Positions 1 to 8,236 of a stretch of 64,000 bases of DNA are shown piece after piece. The stretch lies in assembly GCF_003074055.1 (NCBI RefSeq), contig NZ_CP029043.1:372001-436000 (forward strand), read 5' to 3'. The DNA is from Streptomyces nigra. GTDB taxonomy: Bacteria > Actinomycetota > Actinomycetes > Streptomycetales > Streptomycetaceae. Position 1 is the first letter of the stretch. Each line of letters begins with the position of its first letter. Position numbers and translations under genes: made by a program. The notes under the pieces were generated by a model. It ran no database searches. It saw only the letters and a program-made list of their open reading frames with translations, and was not told where the DNA came from.

Positions 1-1
1 C

Positions 2-571
2 GAGCGGCACGGCGACCCCCGACAAGCGGAACGGCTGTACCTGCGAGCCGTCGACGCCGGAGGCCGCGAGGCCCTGGCCTGGCTGGCACACCGATGCGAG
101 CGATCGGGGCAGACGGACAAGGCGGATCGCATCGCCCTGGACATCGCCAGATCCGGAGCCTCCCGGCCCTTGGCCAAGGAACTGGTGGCGCTCCGGGAGC
201 AGGCCGGGGACGCGGAGGGTGCGGAACGACTCGCACTGCAGGCCGCCCAGGCCGGAGACAACCGGGCACTGAGATGGCTCACGCACGGACGAGAGCAGGC
301 CGGGCACGCCAAGCGCGCGGAAGGATTCGCGCTGCGGGCCGCCGAAGCCGGCCAGCATCAGGCCCTGACGCGACTGGCGAGGCTCCGTATCCAAGCCGGT
401 GACGCGGACGGCGCCGAACGGCTGTATCTGCAGTCCGCCGACGCCGGAAACCCCCTCGCCCTGACGTGGCTGGTGGAACTTCGCGCACAGACGGGGGACA
501 CGGAAGGATCCGAGCACATAAGGAAGTTCGGGCTGGAGGCTGACGGTTCGGTAGCCCAGCCGTGGCAATAG
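2..571 (+). CDS. TPR/Sel1-like repeat protein, 3' part only
   Basis: The reading frame is open from the first bases of the window, so the start lies upstream. The visible 189 residues are tandem helical repeats of about 36 residues, each with a pattern like AGDADGAERLYLQSADAG followed by ALxxLxxLRxQ. This is the degenerate TPR/Sel1-like repeat common at the C-terminus of large actinobacterial NB-ARC or signalling proteins, where it acts as a protein-interaction scaffold. The protein ends in a short non-repeat tail. I cannot see any N-terminal effector domain, so the specific role is unknown. The repeat call is firm; the parent family is inference. Confidence 0.75.
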   Translation, partial: ERHGDPRQAERLYLRAVDAGGREALAWLAHRCERSGQTDKADRIALDIARSGASRPLAKELVALREQAGDAEGAERLALQAAQAGDNRALRWLTHGREQAGHAKRAEGFALRAAEAGQHQALTRLARLRIQAGDADGAERLYLQSADAGNPLALTWLVELRAQTGDTEGSEHIRKFGLEADGSVAQPWQ

Positions 572-693
572 GACTCTGGCACGGTCGCCGGTCGTGGCTG
601 GCTGCACAAACGCCCTGACGGACGGTTCACCGCACGCCGGTAGTCACACCGGGACGGGGTGTCGGGGCGTAACCGGCGGGCCCCCGACGGCAG

Positions 694-1545
694 TTGACGT
701 GTTTTGTGAAGAACAACACCAGCCCAGTCGAGGGCCCTGACGGCCTTGTCTACACCGCCCGCCTGCCGCTGTCGAGCGCCACCCTGAACTACCTCGCCAC
801 CTTGATACGCGGCCACTTGAAGAAGATCGGTTCGCGGTGGCGGGCCCTGCCCGCGGGGAAGATCGCCGACATCGTGCTGGCGGTGCTGCGCTGTGACCAG
901 CGGCCCGGCGATCTGGCCGACGGGAACGGAGTGCACCGCACCACCGTCACCCGGTGGGTGCGGGAGGTCGTCGGCCTGCTCGCCGCCCGCGCCCCGCGCC
1001 TGGACCGCGTGTTGAAGAAGATCGCCCGAAAGGCTGGCGGGGTGGTTCTGCTGGACGGCACCCTGATCCGCAGCCGGCGGCGCACCGGGACACAGAACCG
1101 GAAGAACTACTCCGGCAAGCATAAGTGTCATGGCCTGCTGGTGATCGCCCTCACCGACGACCGGGGCCGCCTGCTGTGGGCCTCGGCGGCCCGCCCCGGA
1201 CGATCCTCGGAGATCACCGCCTGCCGTCACGACCAGCTCACCGCGAAACTGCGGGCGGCCGGGCTCGGCGCCATCGCCGACCTGGGCTTCGTCGGCCTCG
1301 ACGACAGCGGCCCGGGCGCCGACCCGGCGGTGATCACGGACTACAAGGCCGCCCGCAACCGGCCCCTGACCCGAGGGCAGAAGCTGTCCAACAAGGCGCT
1401 GGCTGCCGTCCGGGCGCCGGTCGAACACGGCTTCGCCCACTTGAAGAACTGGCGGGTCCTCGGCAAGGTCCGCACCGACCCGAAGTGGGCGACCGCCCTG
1501 GTGAGGGCCCTGCTGGTCCTGACGAACCGCGAAGTCGCCCGCTGA
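694..1545 (+). CDS. IS5-like transposase (DDE_Tnp_4 type)
   Basis: The product (283 aa from a TTG start; a GTG at 706 is an alternative) resembles the DDE_Tnp_4 / HARBI1-like transposases of IS5-family elements common in Streptomyces. The N-terminal third carries a helix-turn-helix-like segment (GNGVHRTTVTRWVREV). Candidate catalytic acids are the Asp in VLLDGTLI, the Asp in IADLGFVG and the Glu in PVEHGFAHLKNWR. The length fits an intact enzyme. I could not identify convincing terminal inverted repeats by eye. The right end must lie before about 1635, where a DUF2785 coding sequence starts abruptly, which suggests that the insertion or a linked deletion removed that gene's 5' end. Confidence 0.85.
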   Translation: MTCFVKNNTSPVEGPDGLVYTARLPLSSATLNYLATLIRGHLKKIGSRWRALPAGKIADIVLAVLRCDQRPGDLADGNGVHRTTVTRWVREVVGLLAARAPRLDRVLKKIARKAGGVVLLDGTLIRSRRRTGTQNRKNYSGKHKCHGLLVIALTDDRGRLLWASAARPGRSSEITACRHDQLTAKLRAAGLGAIADLGFVGLDDSGPGADPAVITDYKAARNRPLTRGQKLSNKALAAVRAPVEHGFAHLKNWRVLGKVRTDPKWATALVRALLVLTNREVAR

Positions 1546-1634
1546 CCGACGATCTTCACCGAAGTCATCCGCCCGCGACCAGCACGAGCATCGAGAACCC
1601 CGCGCACATCAGACCCGTGACCTGCAACTTCACG

Positions 1635-2309
1635 ATGCACACTGCTCATTGGATCCGAGAGGGGCGTCTCGACGGCGTTCTGGAGGGGCTGGGTGACTCC
1701 GCCGCGGGGCGGTTCAGTCATCGGGAGGTCCAGGCGCGGACCTTCGCGCCGTTGATCCTGTGTGCCGTACTGACGCGTGCGGCGGCTGTTCCCGGGCTCG
1801 TGTCGCAGGACGCCGCCGAGCGCTGGTACGCCGCCTTCTCCGCCTGGTATCCGGAGGAGCGGGACACCCGTGGCTGGGACGACTCCCTGGGCTGGTTGCA
1901 CGCCGTCGCGCATGGAGCCGACGCCGTCGCGGCGTTCGCGAGGGTCCTCCCCCACCGCCGGAGCGACCTGCTCGAACTGTGTGGGCGGAGGGTGACGGTA
2001 ACTCAGACCGACTACCGGTACGTACAGTTGGAGGATGCGCGGCTGGCGCGGGCGCTCGTGCGCGTGCTTCAGGGGCCCGAACTGACGTCCCTGGAGGCGA
2101 CCGGCTGGCTGGACGTGGTGGCCGAGGCGCTGGAGGGGGGTGGGCCGGGGCCCGTCCCGGTGTGGGCCTTCAACACCTTCGCCACCCTCCAGTCACTCCA
2201 TCTGCATCTGACGCGCGGCATCGCCGACGAGGGCCTCCCGCCCCATTCCGAGGCGGTCGCCACCCGTGTCGCCGAACTGCTGCGCCTGCCCTACTACTGG
2301 CTCGCCTGA
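1635..2309 (+). CDS. DUF2785 protein, probably 5'-truncated
   Basis: The 224 residues match the middle and C-terminal parts of DUF2785 proteins, seen in HREVQARTFAPL, WYPEERDTRGWDDSLGWLHAVAHGADA and a helical C-terminus ending LRLPYYWLA. Family members normally carry about 50-60 more N-terminal residues that lead into the conserved Trp-Ile-x-x-Gly segment; here that segment begins only six residues after the ATG. No ribosome binding site precedes the ATG, and a transposase ends 90 bp upstream. The gene is therefore probably a remnant cut by the IS. Function of the family is unknown. A short functional form is possible but less likely. Confidence 0.7.
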   Translation: MHTAHWIREGRLDGVLEGLGDSAAGRFSHREVQARTFAPLILCAVLTRAAAVPGLVSQDAAERWYAAFSAWYPEERDTRGWDDSLGWLHAVAHGADAVAAFARVLPHRRSDLLELCGRRVTVTQTDYRYVQLEDARLARALVRVLQGPELTSLEATGWLDVVAEALEGGGPGPVPVWAFNTFATLQSLHLHLTRGIADEGLPPHSEAVATRVAELLRLPYYWLA

Positions 2310-2473
2310 CCTGGAGCATGGGCTGCCTGAGCCCAGTCGGCGCCACGCCTCTCCCACCGGCCCCTTTTGTCCTCTGGCCAACGCGCGTAGACACGGGCAC
2401 CATCGTCACCGCACCACCTGCACCGCCGCCCCGCCCCACAGGAATCACGGCCCCAGCAGGAAGGCTCAGACAC

Positions 2474-2989
2474 ATGAAGGTCGCCCCCACGCCGAAGCTC
2501 CGATCGGCGCTCACCGCCCTCGCCCTCGTCGTCGCACCCGGTGCCGCCGTACTCGGCACCGCGGGCGAGGCGTCGGCCGTCACCAAGATCAGTCATTCCA
2601 CCGCCACCTCGATGTTCCGGCAGGTCGGCATCACCTGGTCCTCGTCCGGCGGCTGTTCCGACCGCAACACCCCCACGTGTACGTCGTTCGAGCAGCTCAA
2701 CATCGCCACCGCCCAGGGCGCCCAGACCCTCAAGGGCGCGACCGGCTGCGCGCTCAACATCACCGGCGGCACCGAGACCGGTCACGCCTCCGGGACGTAC
2801 TCGCACTGGAACGGCTACAAGCTGGACTTCGGCAAGACCACGTGCGTGACCAACTACGTCAAGAACACCTTCACCTACATCGGTGTGCGCGGTGACGGAG
2901 CCCCGCAGTGGCGTTCCGCCTCAGGCAACGTCTACGCCGACGAGGGCAACCACTGGGACGTCACCTACTACAACTGCGGCGGCTGCTGA
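2474..2989 (+). CDS. Small secreted M15-like zinc peptidase candidate
   Basis: The 171-aa product begins with a Sec signal peptide (basic start MKVAPTPKLR, Ala/Leu/Val core, cleavage near EASA-V at 35-36). The mature part has a pattern typical of the hedgehog/DD-peptidase fold of peptidase family M15: His111-x2-Gly114-x3-Asp118 in SHWNGYKLDF, then Glu157-x2-His160-Trp161 in DEGNHWDV. These match the zinc ligands and catalytic Glu of VanY/VanX-type enzymes. Several Cys residues could form disulphides, and the tail ends NCGGC. The inferred role is extracellular cleavage of D-Ala-D-Ala or other peptidoglycan cross-links. The motif is visible; the activity is inference. An AAGG motif lies about 9 bp before the ATG. 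Confidence 0.7.
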   Translation: MKVAPTPKLRSALTALALVVAPGAAVLGTAGEASAVTKISHSTATSMFRQVGITWSSSGGCSDRNTPTCTSFEQLNIATAQGAQTLKGATGCALNITGGTETGHASGTYSHWNGYKLDFGKTTCVTNYVKNTFTYIGVRGDGAPQWRSASGNVYADEGNHWDVTYYNCGGC

Positions 2990-3017
2990 GCCCGCCGCCC
3001 CTCTGACCTGACCTCCA

Positions 3018-3052
3018 GGGCGGGCCGGCGCCTCGCAGCGCTCGGCCCGCCC
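3018..3052. terminator. GC-rich hairpin between convergent genes
   Basis: GGGCGGGCCG (3018-3027) and CGGCCCGCCC (3043-3052) form a 10-bp stem with a 15-nt loop. It sits between the stop of the secreted M15-like gene and the stop of the convergent DUF1062 gene, so it can act as a bidirectional terminator. Confidence 0.7.
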
Positions 3053-3079
3053 CGACGCTCAGCGCGCGGCACTCACCCC

Positions 3080-3631
3080 TCAGCGCTTCAGCGTGAACGT
3101 GAAGTCGTCCGAGACCGTCCCCGTCAGGCGGACGGCGGAGACGAGGCTCCCCTCCTCGATGAGCCGTCCGACCTCGGCTCTGCCGAGGGCGCAGCCCTCG
3201 GCGATCAGCCGTTCCGGACGGACGGGGATACGGGCCGCGAAGCGGACCGTCACATCGAGTACGTCGGCGTCGGCGTCGGAAGGCGCCGGATCACCCGTGT
3301 CGAGGCGCCAGGCGCCCTCCCAGTCGAGGGCGACGCGGTTGCGGCGCCGTACGACCGGGTCCTGGAGCAACTCGGCGATCAGGCCGACGTCGTTGGCGTG
3401 CAGGCGGTCCAGCAGGGCCGCCGGTATGGAGCGCACGTCGGCCCGCTCCAGGACGGTGAGTTTCGCGGTGCGGCCGCAGGAGTCGCAGAGCACGAGGAGC
3501 CAGGCGTCGAGGAGCTTGTGGTGCGCGTTGACACGGAACGCGCCGCTCGGCCGGGAGCGCGGGGATCCGCAGGGGCAACGGCGGAGGACATGCGGAAGGC
3601 AGGTGGGTGCGACCACCCAGGTCTGGAGCAC
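3080..3631 (-). CDS. DUF1062 domain protein
   Basis: The 183-aa product shows the hallmarks of DUF1062: an N-terminal WVVAPTCLPHVLRRC segment, a CPCGS cysteine pair, SGAFRVNAHHKLLDAWLLVLC, a second CxxC (CDSCGRTAKLTV), and LLQDPVVRRRNRVALDWEGAWRLD. The paired cysteines suggest a zinc knuckle. No biochemical role is established for the family. The start is a GTG at 3631; an in-frame GTG at 3616 is possible, but it would remove the conserved Trp. It is convergent with the upstream secreted protein gene. Confidence 0.85.
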   Translation of the reverse strand: MLQTWVVAPTCLPHVLRRCPCGSPRSRPSGAFRVNAHHKLLDAWLLVLCDSCGRTAKLTVLERADVRSIPAALLDRLHANDVGLIAELLQDPVVRRRNRVALDWEGAWRLDTGDPAPSDADADVLDVTVRFAARIPVRPERLIAEGCALGRAEVGRLIEEGSLVSAVRLTGTVSDDFTFTLKR

Positions 3632-3831
3632 AGAAGTACACCGGTTTCAGTGAGAAGTCCGCAGCAGAAAGGGGCGCGGCGCACAGGCGCGACGCGCGAC
3701 AGATCAGCACTCGGGAGGTCTCACACGGTGTACAACGGCACGTCCTCGCTCAGACGGCTGGGGCGGGAAGCACGCTAGTGATCCGGTGCCGCGTGTTCCA
3801 CCCGTTTTTCGTCTGCCGGGCGGGCTTCCGG

Positions 3832-5172
3832 TCAGGCCAGACCGAACTTCTCGGCGTGCACCTGGTGGGCGGGGACCCGCAGCTCCCGCAGGCCGGCCAG
3901 GACGGCGGTCGTCATGGCCGGCGGTCCGCAGACGTACACGTCGCGCTCGAGGACGTCCGGCACCAGGTGGTGCAGGCTCTGCGCGCCGAACGGCGGGGCC
4001 GCGGACTCGCCGGTGCGGCCTGTGAGGAGGTGCAGTCGTCCACCGCGCTGCTCCACCAACTGGCGCACCTCGGGCAGGAGGACGGCGTCGGCCTCGCTGC
4101 GCACCCTGTACAGCACGACGACATCACCGGTCGTCGACTCCTCCAGCATGGACCGCACCGGTGTGATGCCCACGCCGCCGGCGATCAGCAGGGCGCCGGG
4201 CCGGGTGCGGTGCAGCGAGGTGAAGGCGCCGTAGGGGCCCTCGACGAAGGCGCGGCTGCCGACGGGGATGTTGCGCAGTCCGGCGCTGGTGGTGCCGACC
4301 GCCTTGGCGGTGAGGCGCAGTCCGCGTCCGTCGGGGGCGGCGGAGAGGGAGAAGGGGTTGGCGAGCCACCAGTTGTGGTGTCCCGGGAACCGCCAGATGC
4401 AGAACTGACCGGCGCGGGCGGGGAGTCTGTCGAGGTGGCGGCCGGTGACGTAGACGGACACGACGTTGTCGGACTCGGGGACGACGGCCGACACGGTGAA
4501 GCGGTGGTAGGCGTTGCGCCACAGCGGCAGGACGAGGCGTCCGGTCAGCAGCGCGCCGAAGGCGAACAGCCACATGATCCACCAGTAGGCGGTGGCGAAC
4601 GCGGAGGAGGTGAAGGTCGTCGTCTCCTGCAGCTGGTGCACGAACGCCAGGCCGAGGGCGACGTACAGCGTGAGGTGCAGTCCGTGCCAGACCTCGTACG
4701 GCAGGCGGCGACGCAGGGGCCGGGTGGAGACGACGGCGATCACGAGGATGACGGCCGCGGCGAGCATGCCGAGCAGGGAGGCCGGGACGCCGCTGAGCGC
4801 GACGAACGTCTTGGCCATGGAGGTGTCGTCGAGGGTGGCGAAGCCGAGGACGACGAGGGTGGCGTGGGTGAGGACGGTCCACAGCAGGGTGAAGCCGACC
4901 CAGCGGTGCCAGACGGTGAGGCGGTCCATGCCGATCCGGCGGTCCAGCCAGGGGAGGCGGGCCACGAGGAGCAGTTGGCAGAACATCAGCAGGGCGGCGT
5001 GCAGTCCGAAGAACTTGGCGACGGTGAGCACGTCGTTCTTTCCGGAGCCGGAGGCGATGAACAGCGACTCGACGATCACGACGTTGACGAGGACGAACGC
5101 CCACATCACCCGGCGGGCCACGGCCACCGGTGGAAGGATGCCTGTCCGGATCTCGTTGGTCGCCGCCGTCAT
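3832..5172 (-). CDS. Ferric-reductase-like flavohaem oxidoreductase
   Basis: The 446-aa product combines an N-terminal ferric-reductase-like membrane domain (about residues 20-220, six hydrophobic helices with candidate haem histidines in WHRWVGF, LTHATLV, WHGLHLTLY and FVHQLQ) with a cytoplasmic ferredoxin-reductase module. The latter has an FAD-binding part (FCIWRFPGH, NPFSLSAAP) and an NAD(P)-binding part (IAGGVGITPVRSML, YVCGPPAMT). It probably passes electrons from NAD(P)H through FAD and haem across the membrane to an external acceptor; the acceptor is unknown. The ATG at 5172 is chosen because GGGGAA lies just upstream; a longer frame to 5244 lacks such a site. Confidence 0.88.
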   Translation of the reverse strand: MTAATNEIRTGILPPVAVARRVMWAFVLVNVVIVESLFIASGSGKNDVLTVAKFFGLHAALLMFCQLLLVARLPWLDRRIGMDRLTVWHRWVGFTLLWTVLTHATLVVLGFATLDDTSMAKTFVALSGVPASLLGMLAAAVILVIAVVSTRPLRRRLPYEVWHGLHLTLYVALGLAFVHQLQETTTFTSSAFATAYWWIMWLFAFGALLTGRLVLPLWRNAYHRFTVSAVVPESDNVVSVYVTGRHLDRLPARAGQFCIWRFPGHHNWWLANPFSLSAAPDGRGLRLTAKAVGTTSAGLRNIPVGSRAFVEGPYGAFTSLHRTRPGALLIAGGVGITPVRSMLEESTTGDVVVLYRVRSEADAVLLPEVRQLVEQRGGRLHLLTGRTGESAAPPFGAQSLHHLVPDVLERDVYVCGPPAMTTAVLAGLRELRVPAHQVHAEKFGLA

Positions 5173-5348
5173 GGTCGTTCCCCGTTCCCCCGTGGCCGCC
5201 GTCCGCGCGACCTGTGCCCACACCGATGAAGACCGGGGGGTCACGCCGGACCCTCCTCCGATCGGGTAAGAATACGGCCGGGGGGCCGGTTCCGTTCAGG
5301 CCGGAGCCGTGGGATCTTCCGGCCTTTTCACACACGGGTTGCCGCGCT

Positions 5349-5963
5349 CTAGTACGGGAGCCCGTCGGTGACCGTGCGGAGGGCCGCGTGCAGGCAGGCG
5401 GCGAGCGCGTCGGCCGTGGCCTCACCGCCGTTGGCGCATTTCGCGGCGAAGTCCTCCGCCGCGATCCGGAGGGCCCCGTTGACCATGCTGGCGTGCACCT
5501 TCACCTGGAGCCGGTCGGCGCTCGTGCCGGCCCGGGCGGCGAGGAGCCCGGCGATGACGGGCAGGGCGTCGTCGTGGGCCTGCAACCAGACGGCCCGCAG
5601 CGCCGGTTCGTCGACGGTCATGCGGATGAGGTCCAGGACGGCCGGGTCGACGGAGGGAAGGGTCCCCCGCCGGCAGGAGTCGGTGAGGTAGTCCAGCAGC
5701 GGCACCTGGGGCGGCCAGTGGCGTAGCTGGTCCGTGGCGGCGTCGAGGCCTGCGGTCAGCAGCGGGCGTACGCAGCTCTCCTTGGTGGGGAAGTGACGCC
5801 ACAGGGTGCGGGCCGATATGCCCACGCACTGGGCTATCTGTTCGCCGGTCGTGCCGGTCACCCCCTGGCTGGCGAACAGCCGCACGGCGGCCCGGGCCGT
5901 CTCCAGCCGGAGGGCGGTCCTGCGCCGTTCGGCCAGCGGTGGCGCGACCCCCGGATCGCTCAT
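5349..5963 (-). CDS. TetR family transcriptional regulator
   Basis: The 204-aa product has a classic TetR N-terminal DNA-binding domain: ETARAAVRLFASQGVTGTTGEQIAQCVGISARTLWRHFPTK, with the helix-turn-helix at roughly residues 40-65. A variable helical ligand-binding domain follows. The ATG at 5963 starts at MSDPGVAPPL; an upstream in-frame ATG at 6020 would add 19 unstructured residues. It is divergent from the secreted lipase gene, and a 15-bp palindrome lies between the two at 6071. It therefore probably represses itself and the lipase gene, or acts on the upstream reductase; which one is inference. Confidence 0.87.
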   Translation of the reverse strand: MSDPGVAPPLAERRRTALRLETARAAVRLFASQGVTGTTGEQIAQCVGISARTLWRHFPTKESCVRPLLTAGLDAATDQLRHWPPQVPLLDYLTDSCRRGTLPSVDPAVLDLIRMTVDEPALRAVWLQAHDDALPVIAGLLAARAGTSADRLQVKVHASMVNGALRIAAEDFAAKCANGGEATADALAACLHAALRTVTDGLPY

Positions 5964-6070
5964 CGCGGTCACGGTTCCGGATGCCTCGCCCACTGTCGCC
6001 GCCCCATCTCGCTGCGTCACCGATCACCGCAGCATAGTGGCGCCCCGGCGACTGACACATGCAGACGTCT

Positions 6071-6085
6071 TGTCACTGAGTGACA
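6071..6085. promoter_or_regulatory. Candidate TetR operator
   Basis: TGTCACTGAGTGACA is a perfect palindrome apart from its centre base. It lies in the intergenic region between the divergent TetR and lipase genes, the usual place for a TetR operator. A second short palindrome, ACTCGCGAGT, follows at 6110-6119. The regulator is inferred from position only. Confidence 0.6.
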
Positions 6086-6218
6086 GGCGCTCCTACTCTC
6101 CAGTAGCTGACTCGCGAGTAAGTCCCTTGAATCCGCGAGCCGGTTCCCTCGTCGTACTCCCCACGCGCCTTACGAGGCCGAGGCCCCGCGCCTTTCGACG
6201 AAGCAAGGAGTGAGCCGC

Positions 6219-7607
6219 ATGACGCACGCCGGACCCGCCCACGCCCTCGAGCCCCCGGCCGCACACACCCCCGCACGTCACACGCCCGGAGCCCGAAGCA
6301 TGCTGTGCGCGCTGGCCGTCGCCGCCTGCCTCGCCGCCCAGGCCGTGCCCGCCGCGGCCACGGAATCGGGCCCCGTCGTCTCGCGGGGCGTGACCATCCC
6401 GGCCTTCTACCAGCCACCCGCCACCCTGCCCGCCGCCGACGGGGCGATCGTCCGCAGCGAGCCGCTGCGCCTGGCCCTCAGCCTGCCCGGACTCGGCGGC
6501 CGCCGGCTCCCCGGCACCGCGACCCGCCTGATGTACAAGTCGACCGACGCCAACGGCCGGCCCGTCGCGGTCACCGGCGCCTACATCGAGCCCTCGGCCC
6601 GCTGGAAGGGCGGCGGCCCGCGTCCCGTGGTCGCCCTGGCACCCGGCACGATGGGCCAGGGCGACCAGTGCGCCGCGTCCCTCGGCCTGGAGAAGCCGAT
6701 CACCTTCAACGGGCAGACCCTGTCGGTGGGTTACGAGGACATCGCGGTCCACCGGCTGCTCGCCACCGGTGTCGCCGTCGTCGTCACCGACTACGTCGGA
6801 CTCGGCGCCACCGACCGGTTGCACACCTACGTCAGCCGCGTCGAGGGCGGCCACGCCCTGCTCGACGCCGTCCGCGCGGCCCGCGCCCTCCCCCAGTCCT
6901 CCGTCACCGAGGACTCCCCCGTCGGTCTGTACGGCTACAGCCAGGGAGGCGGCGCCAGCGCCTCCGCCGCCGAACTCCAGCCCAGCTACGCCCCCGACGT
7001 CGTCCTGGCCGGCGCCTACGCGGGAGCGCCGCCCGCCGACCTCGTCGAGGTCACCAAGGGCATCGACGGCAGCGCACTGGCCGGTGCCCTCGGCTGGTCG
7101 ATCAACGGCTTCCTGCAGAACGCGCCCGAACTGCGGGCCATCGCCGACGCCCACCTCAACGCCGCCGGCCGGAAGGCGCTGACCGACCTGTCCACGGCCT
7201 GCGTCGGGGACGCCATCCTCGGCTACGGCTTCCGCAAGAGCACCTCGTGGACCACCAGCGGCAAGTCCCTCAACGACATCGTGAAGGCCGAGCCCCTGCT
7301 CCAGCGGGTCCTGGACGACCAGCGCATCGGCCGCCACACCCCCACCGCCCCCGTGCGCCTCGCGACCGGCGTGAAGGACGACATCGTCCCGCACGCCCAG
7401 GCACGCCGACTCGCCGCCGACTGGTGCGCGAAGGGCGCCGACGTCACCTACAAGCCGATACGGCTGCCCAACCTCGGCGACGGACTGCTCACCAACCACC
7501 TGGCCCCCCTGCTCCTCGACCAGGGCGACGCCATCGACTGGCTGAAGGACCGCCTCTCCGGCACCCCGGCCACCTCCAACTGCCGGTCTCTGCCCCTCCA
7601 GCCCTGA
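6219..7607 (+). CDS. Secreted lipase (LIP family, alpha/beta hydrolase)
   Basis: The 462-aa protein has an N-terminal export signal (hydrophobic LCALAVAACLAAQAVPAAA, cleavage near AAA-TE) and the fold of the secretory LIP family (PF03583, Candida lipase A-like). Visible catalytic features are the nucleophile elbow GYSQGG at about residue 240, a late Asp in GVKDDIVPH and the terminal His in TNHLAPL. The conserved GTMGQGDQCA segment lies near the oxyanion region. It would hydrolyse extracellular esters or triglycerides. AAGGAG at 6205-6210 is correctly spaced for the ATG at 6219; a GTG at 6210 overlaps that site and is less likely. A strong hairpin ends the unit. Confidence 0.88.
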   Translation: MTHAGPAHALEPPAAHTPARHTPGARSMLCALAVAACLAAQAVPAAATESGPVVSRGVTIPAFYQPPATLPAADGAIVRSEPLRLALSLPGLGGRRLPGTATRLMYKSTDANGRPVAVTGAYIEPSARWKGGGPRPVVALAPGTMGQGDQCAASLGLEKPITFNGQTLSVGYEDIAVHRLLATGVAVVVTDYVGLGATDRLHTYVSRVEGGHALLDAVRAARALPQSSVTEDSPVGLYGYSQGGGASASAAELQPSYAPDVVLAGAYAGAPPADLVEVTKGIDGSALAGALGWSINGFLQNAPELRAIADAHLNAAGRKALTDLSTACVGDAILGYGFRKSTSWTTSGKSLNDIVKAEPLLQRVLDDQRIGRHTPTAPVRLATGVKDDIVPHAQARRLAADWCAKGADVTYKPIRLPNLGDGLLTNHLAPLLLDQGDAIDWLKDRLSGTPATSNCRSLPLQP

Positions 7608-7625
7608 CCGGCACGACCTCCAGCA

Positions 7626-7664
7626 GCCGAGCCGCACGCCACCCCACTTCGCGTGCGGCTCGGC
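7626..7664 (+). terminator. Rho-independent-like hairpin after lipase
   Basis: GCCGAGCCGCACGC (7626-7639) pairs perfectly with GCGTGCGGCTCGGC (7651-7664) around an 11-nt loop, 19 bp after the lipase stop codon. There is no U-tract, as is usual in Streptomyces. Confidence 0.8.
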
Positions 7665-7801
7665 GCCATGCCTACGAGGCGTACGTCGCGAACGCCGCCG
7701 ACCTCGGGGTGCCGGCGGCGCTCGTGATCTCGAAGGTGATCCCACTTGCCGGACACCGATCCGGTGGAGCCGGACGGCGACCCGCAGGTGCTCAGGTCCG
7801 C

Positions 7802-8017
7802 CTACCGCCCCTCGCGCTGCAGCACGCGCTGGGCCGCCTCCGCCTCCGCCGCGGGTGGGGAGAGCTCGTCCAGGGTGTCGAGCTCGTCGTCGAACTCCAG
7901 CTCCCTCTCCCATGCCGCCGCGAGGCGCTCCTGTTCCTGGCGTGACCTGTCGCCGACCGCTTGGCGGTGCTCCGGGTCCAAGGCCGCGAGGAATCGTCCG
8001 ACCGTGTCCGTGGACAT
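7802..8017 (-). CDS. Small hypothetical protein
   Basis: The 71-aa protein starts at an ATG preceded by AAGGAG at a good distance (MSTDTVGRFLAAL...). It is charged and helical, with a Glu/Asp-rich middle (ERELEFDDELDTLDELSPP). There is no signal peptide, membrane segment or recognised motif. I do not recognise the family. It follows the lipase terminator on the opposite strand and stands alone. Confidence 0.6.
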   Translation of the reverse strand: MSTDTVGRFLAALDPEHRQAVGDRSRQEQERLAAAWERELEFDDELDTLDELSPPAAEAEAAQRVLQREGR

Positions 8018-8236
8018 GTCCGCTCCTTGTCGCCTGGGAGGTGCCGACCTACCCAGCATGACGGACCACCCGTCCGTCGTCGCCCTGGCCGGAGATCGAC
8101 GGGCGCGAAATCACCCTTGCTCGATGGTCAAGGCGCCGCGTGCGGCGGCACCGGACCCGGTGTCCGGGGACCGCGACCAGGACGACCGGGAGCGGGAGCC
8201 GGCCTCAGGCCGGTCGTGAGGCCCGCCCGCCCGCGC

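Noticed and set aside
7665..7801. Possible gene remnant (EAYVANAADLGVPAALVISKV) after the lipase terminator
   Set aside because: Only about 25 plausible residues without start or family match; could be chance.
8199..8213. CCGGCCTCAGGCCGG hairpin after the LysR gene
   Set aside because: Stem too short and too common in GC-rich DNA to call a terminator with confidence.
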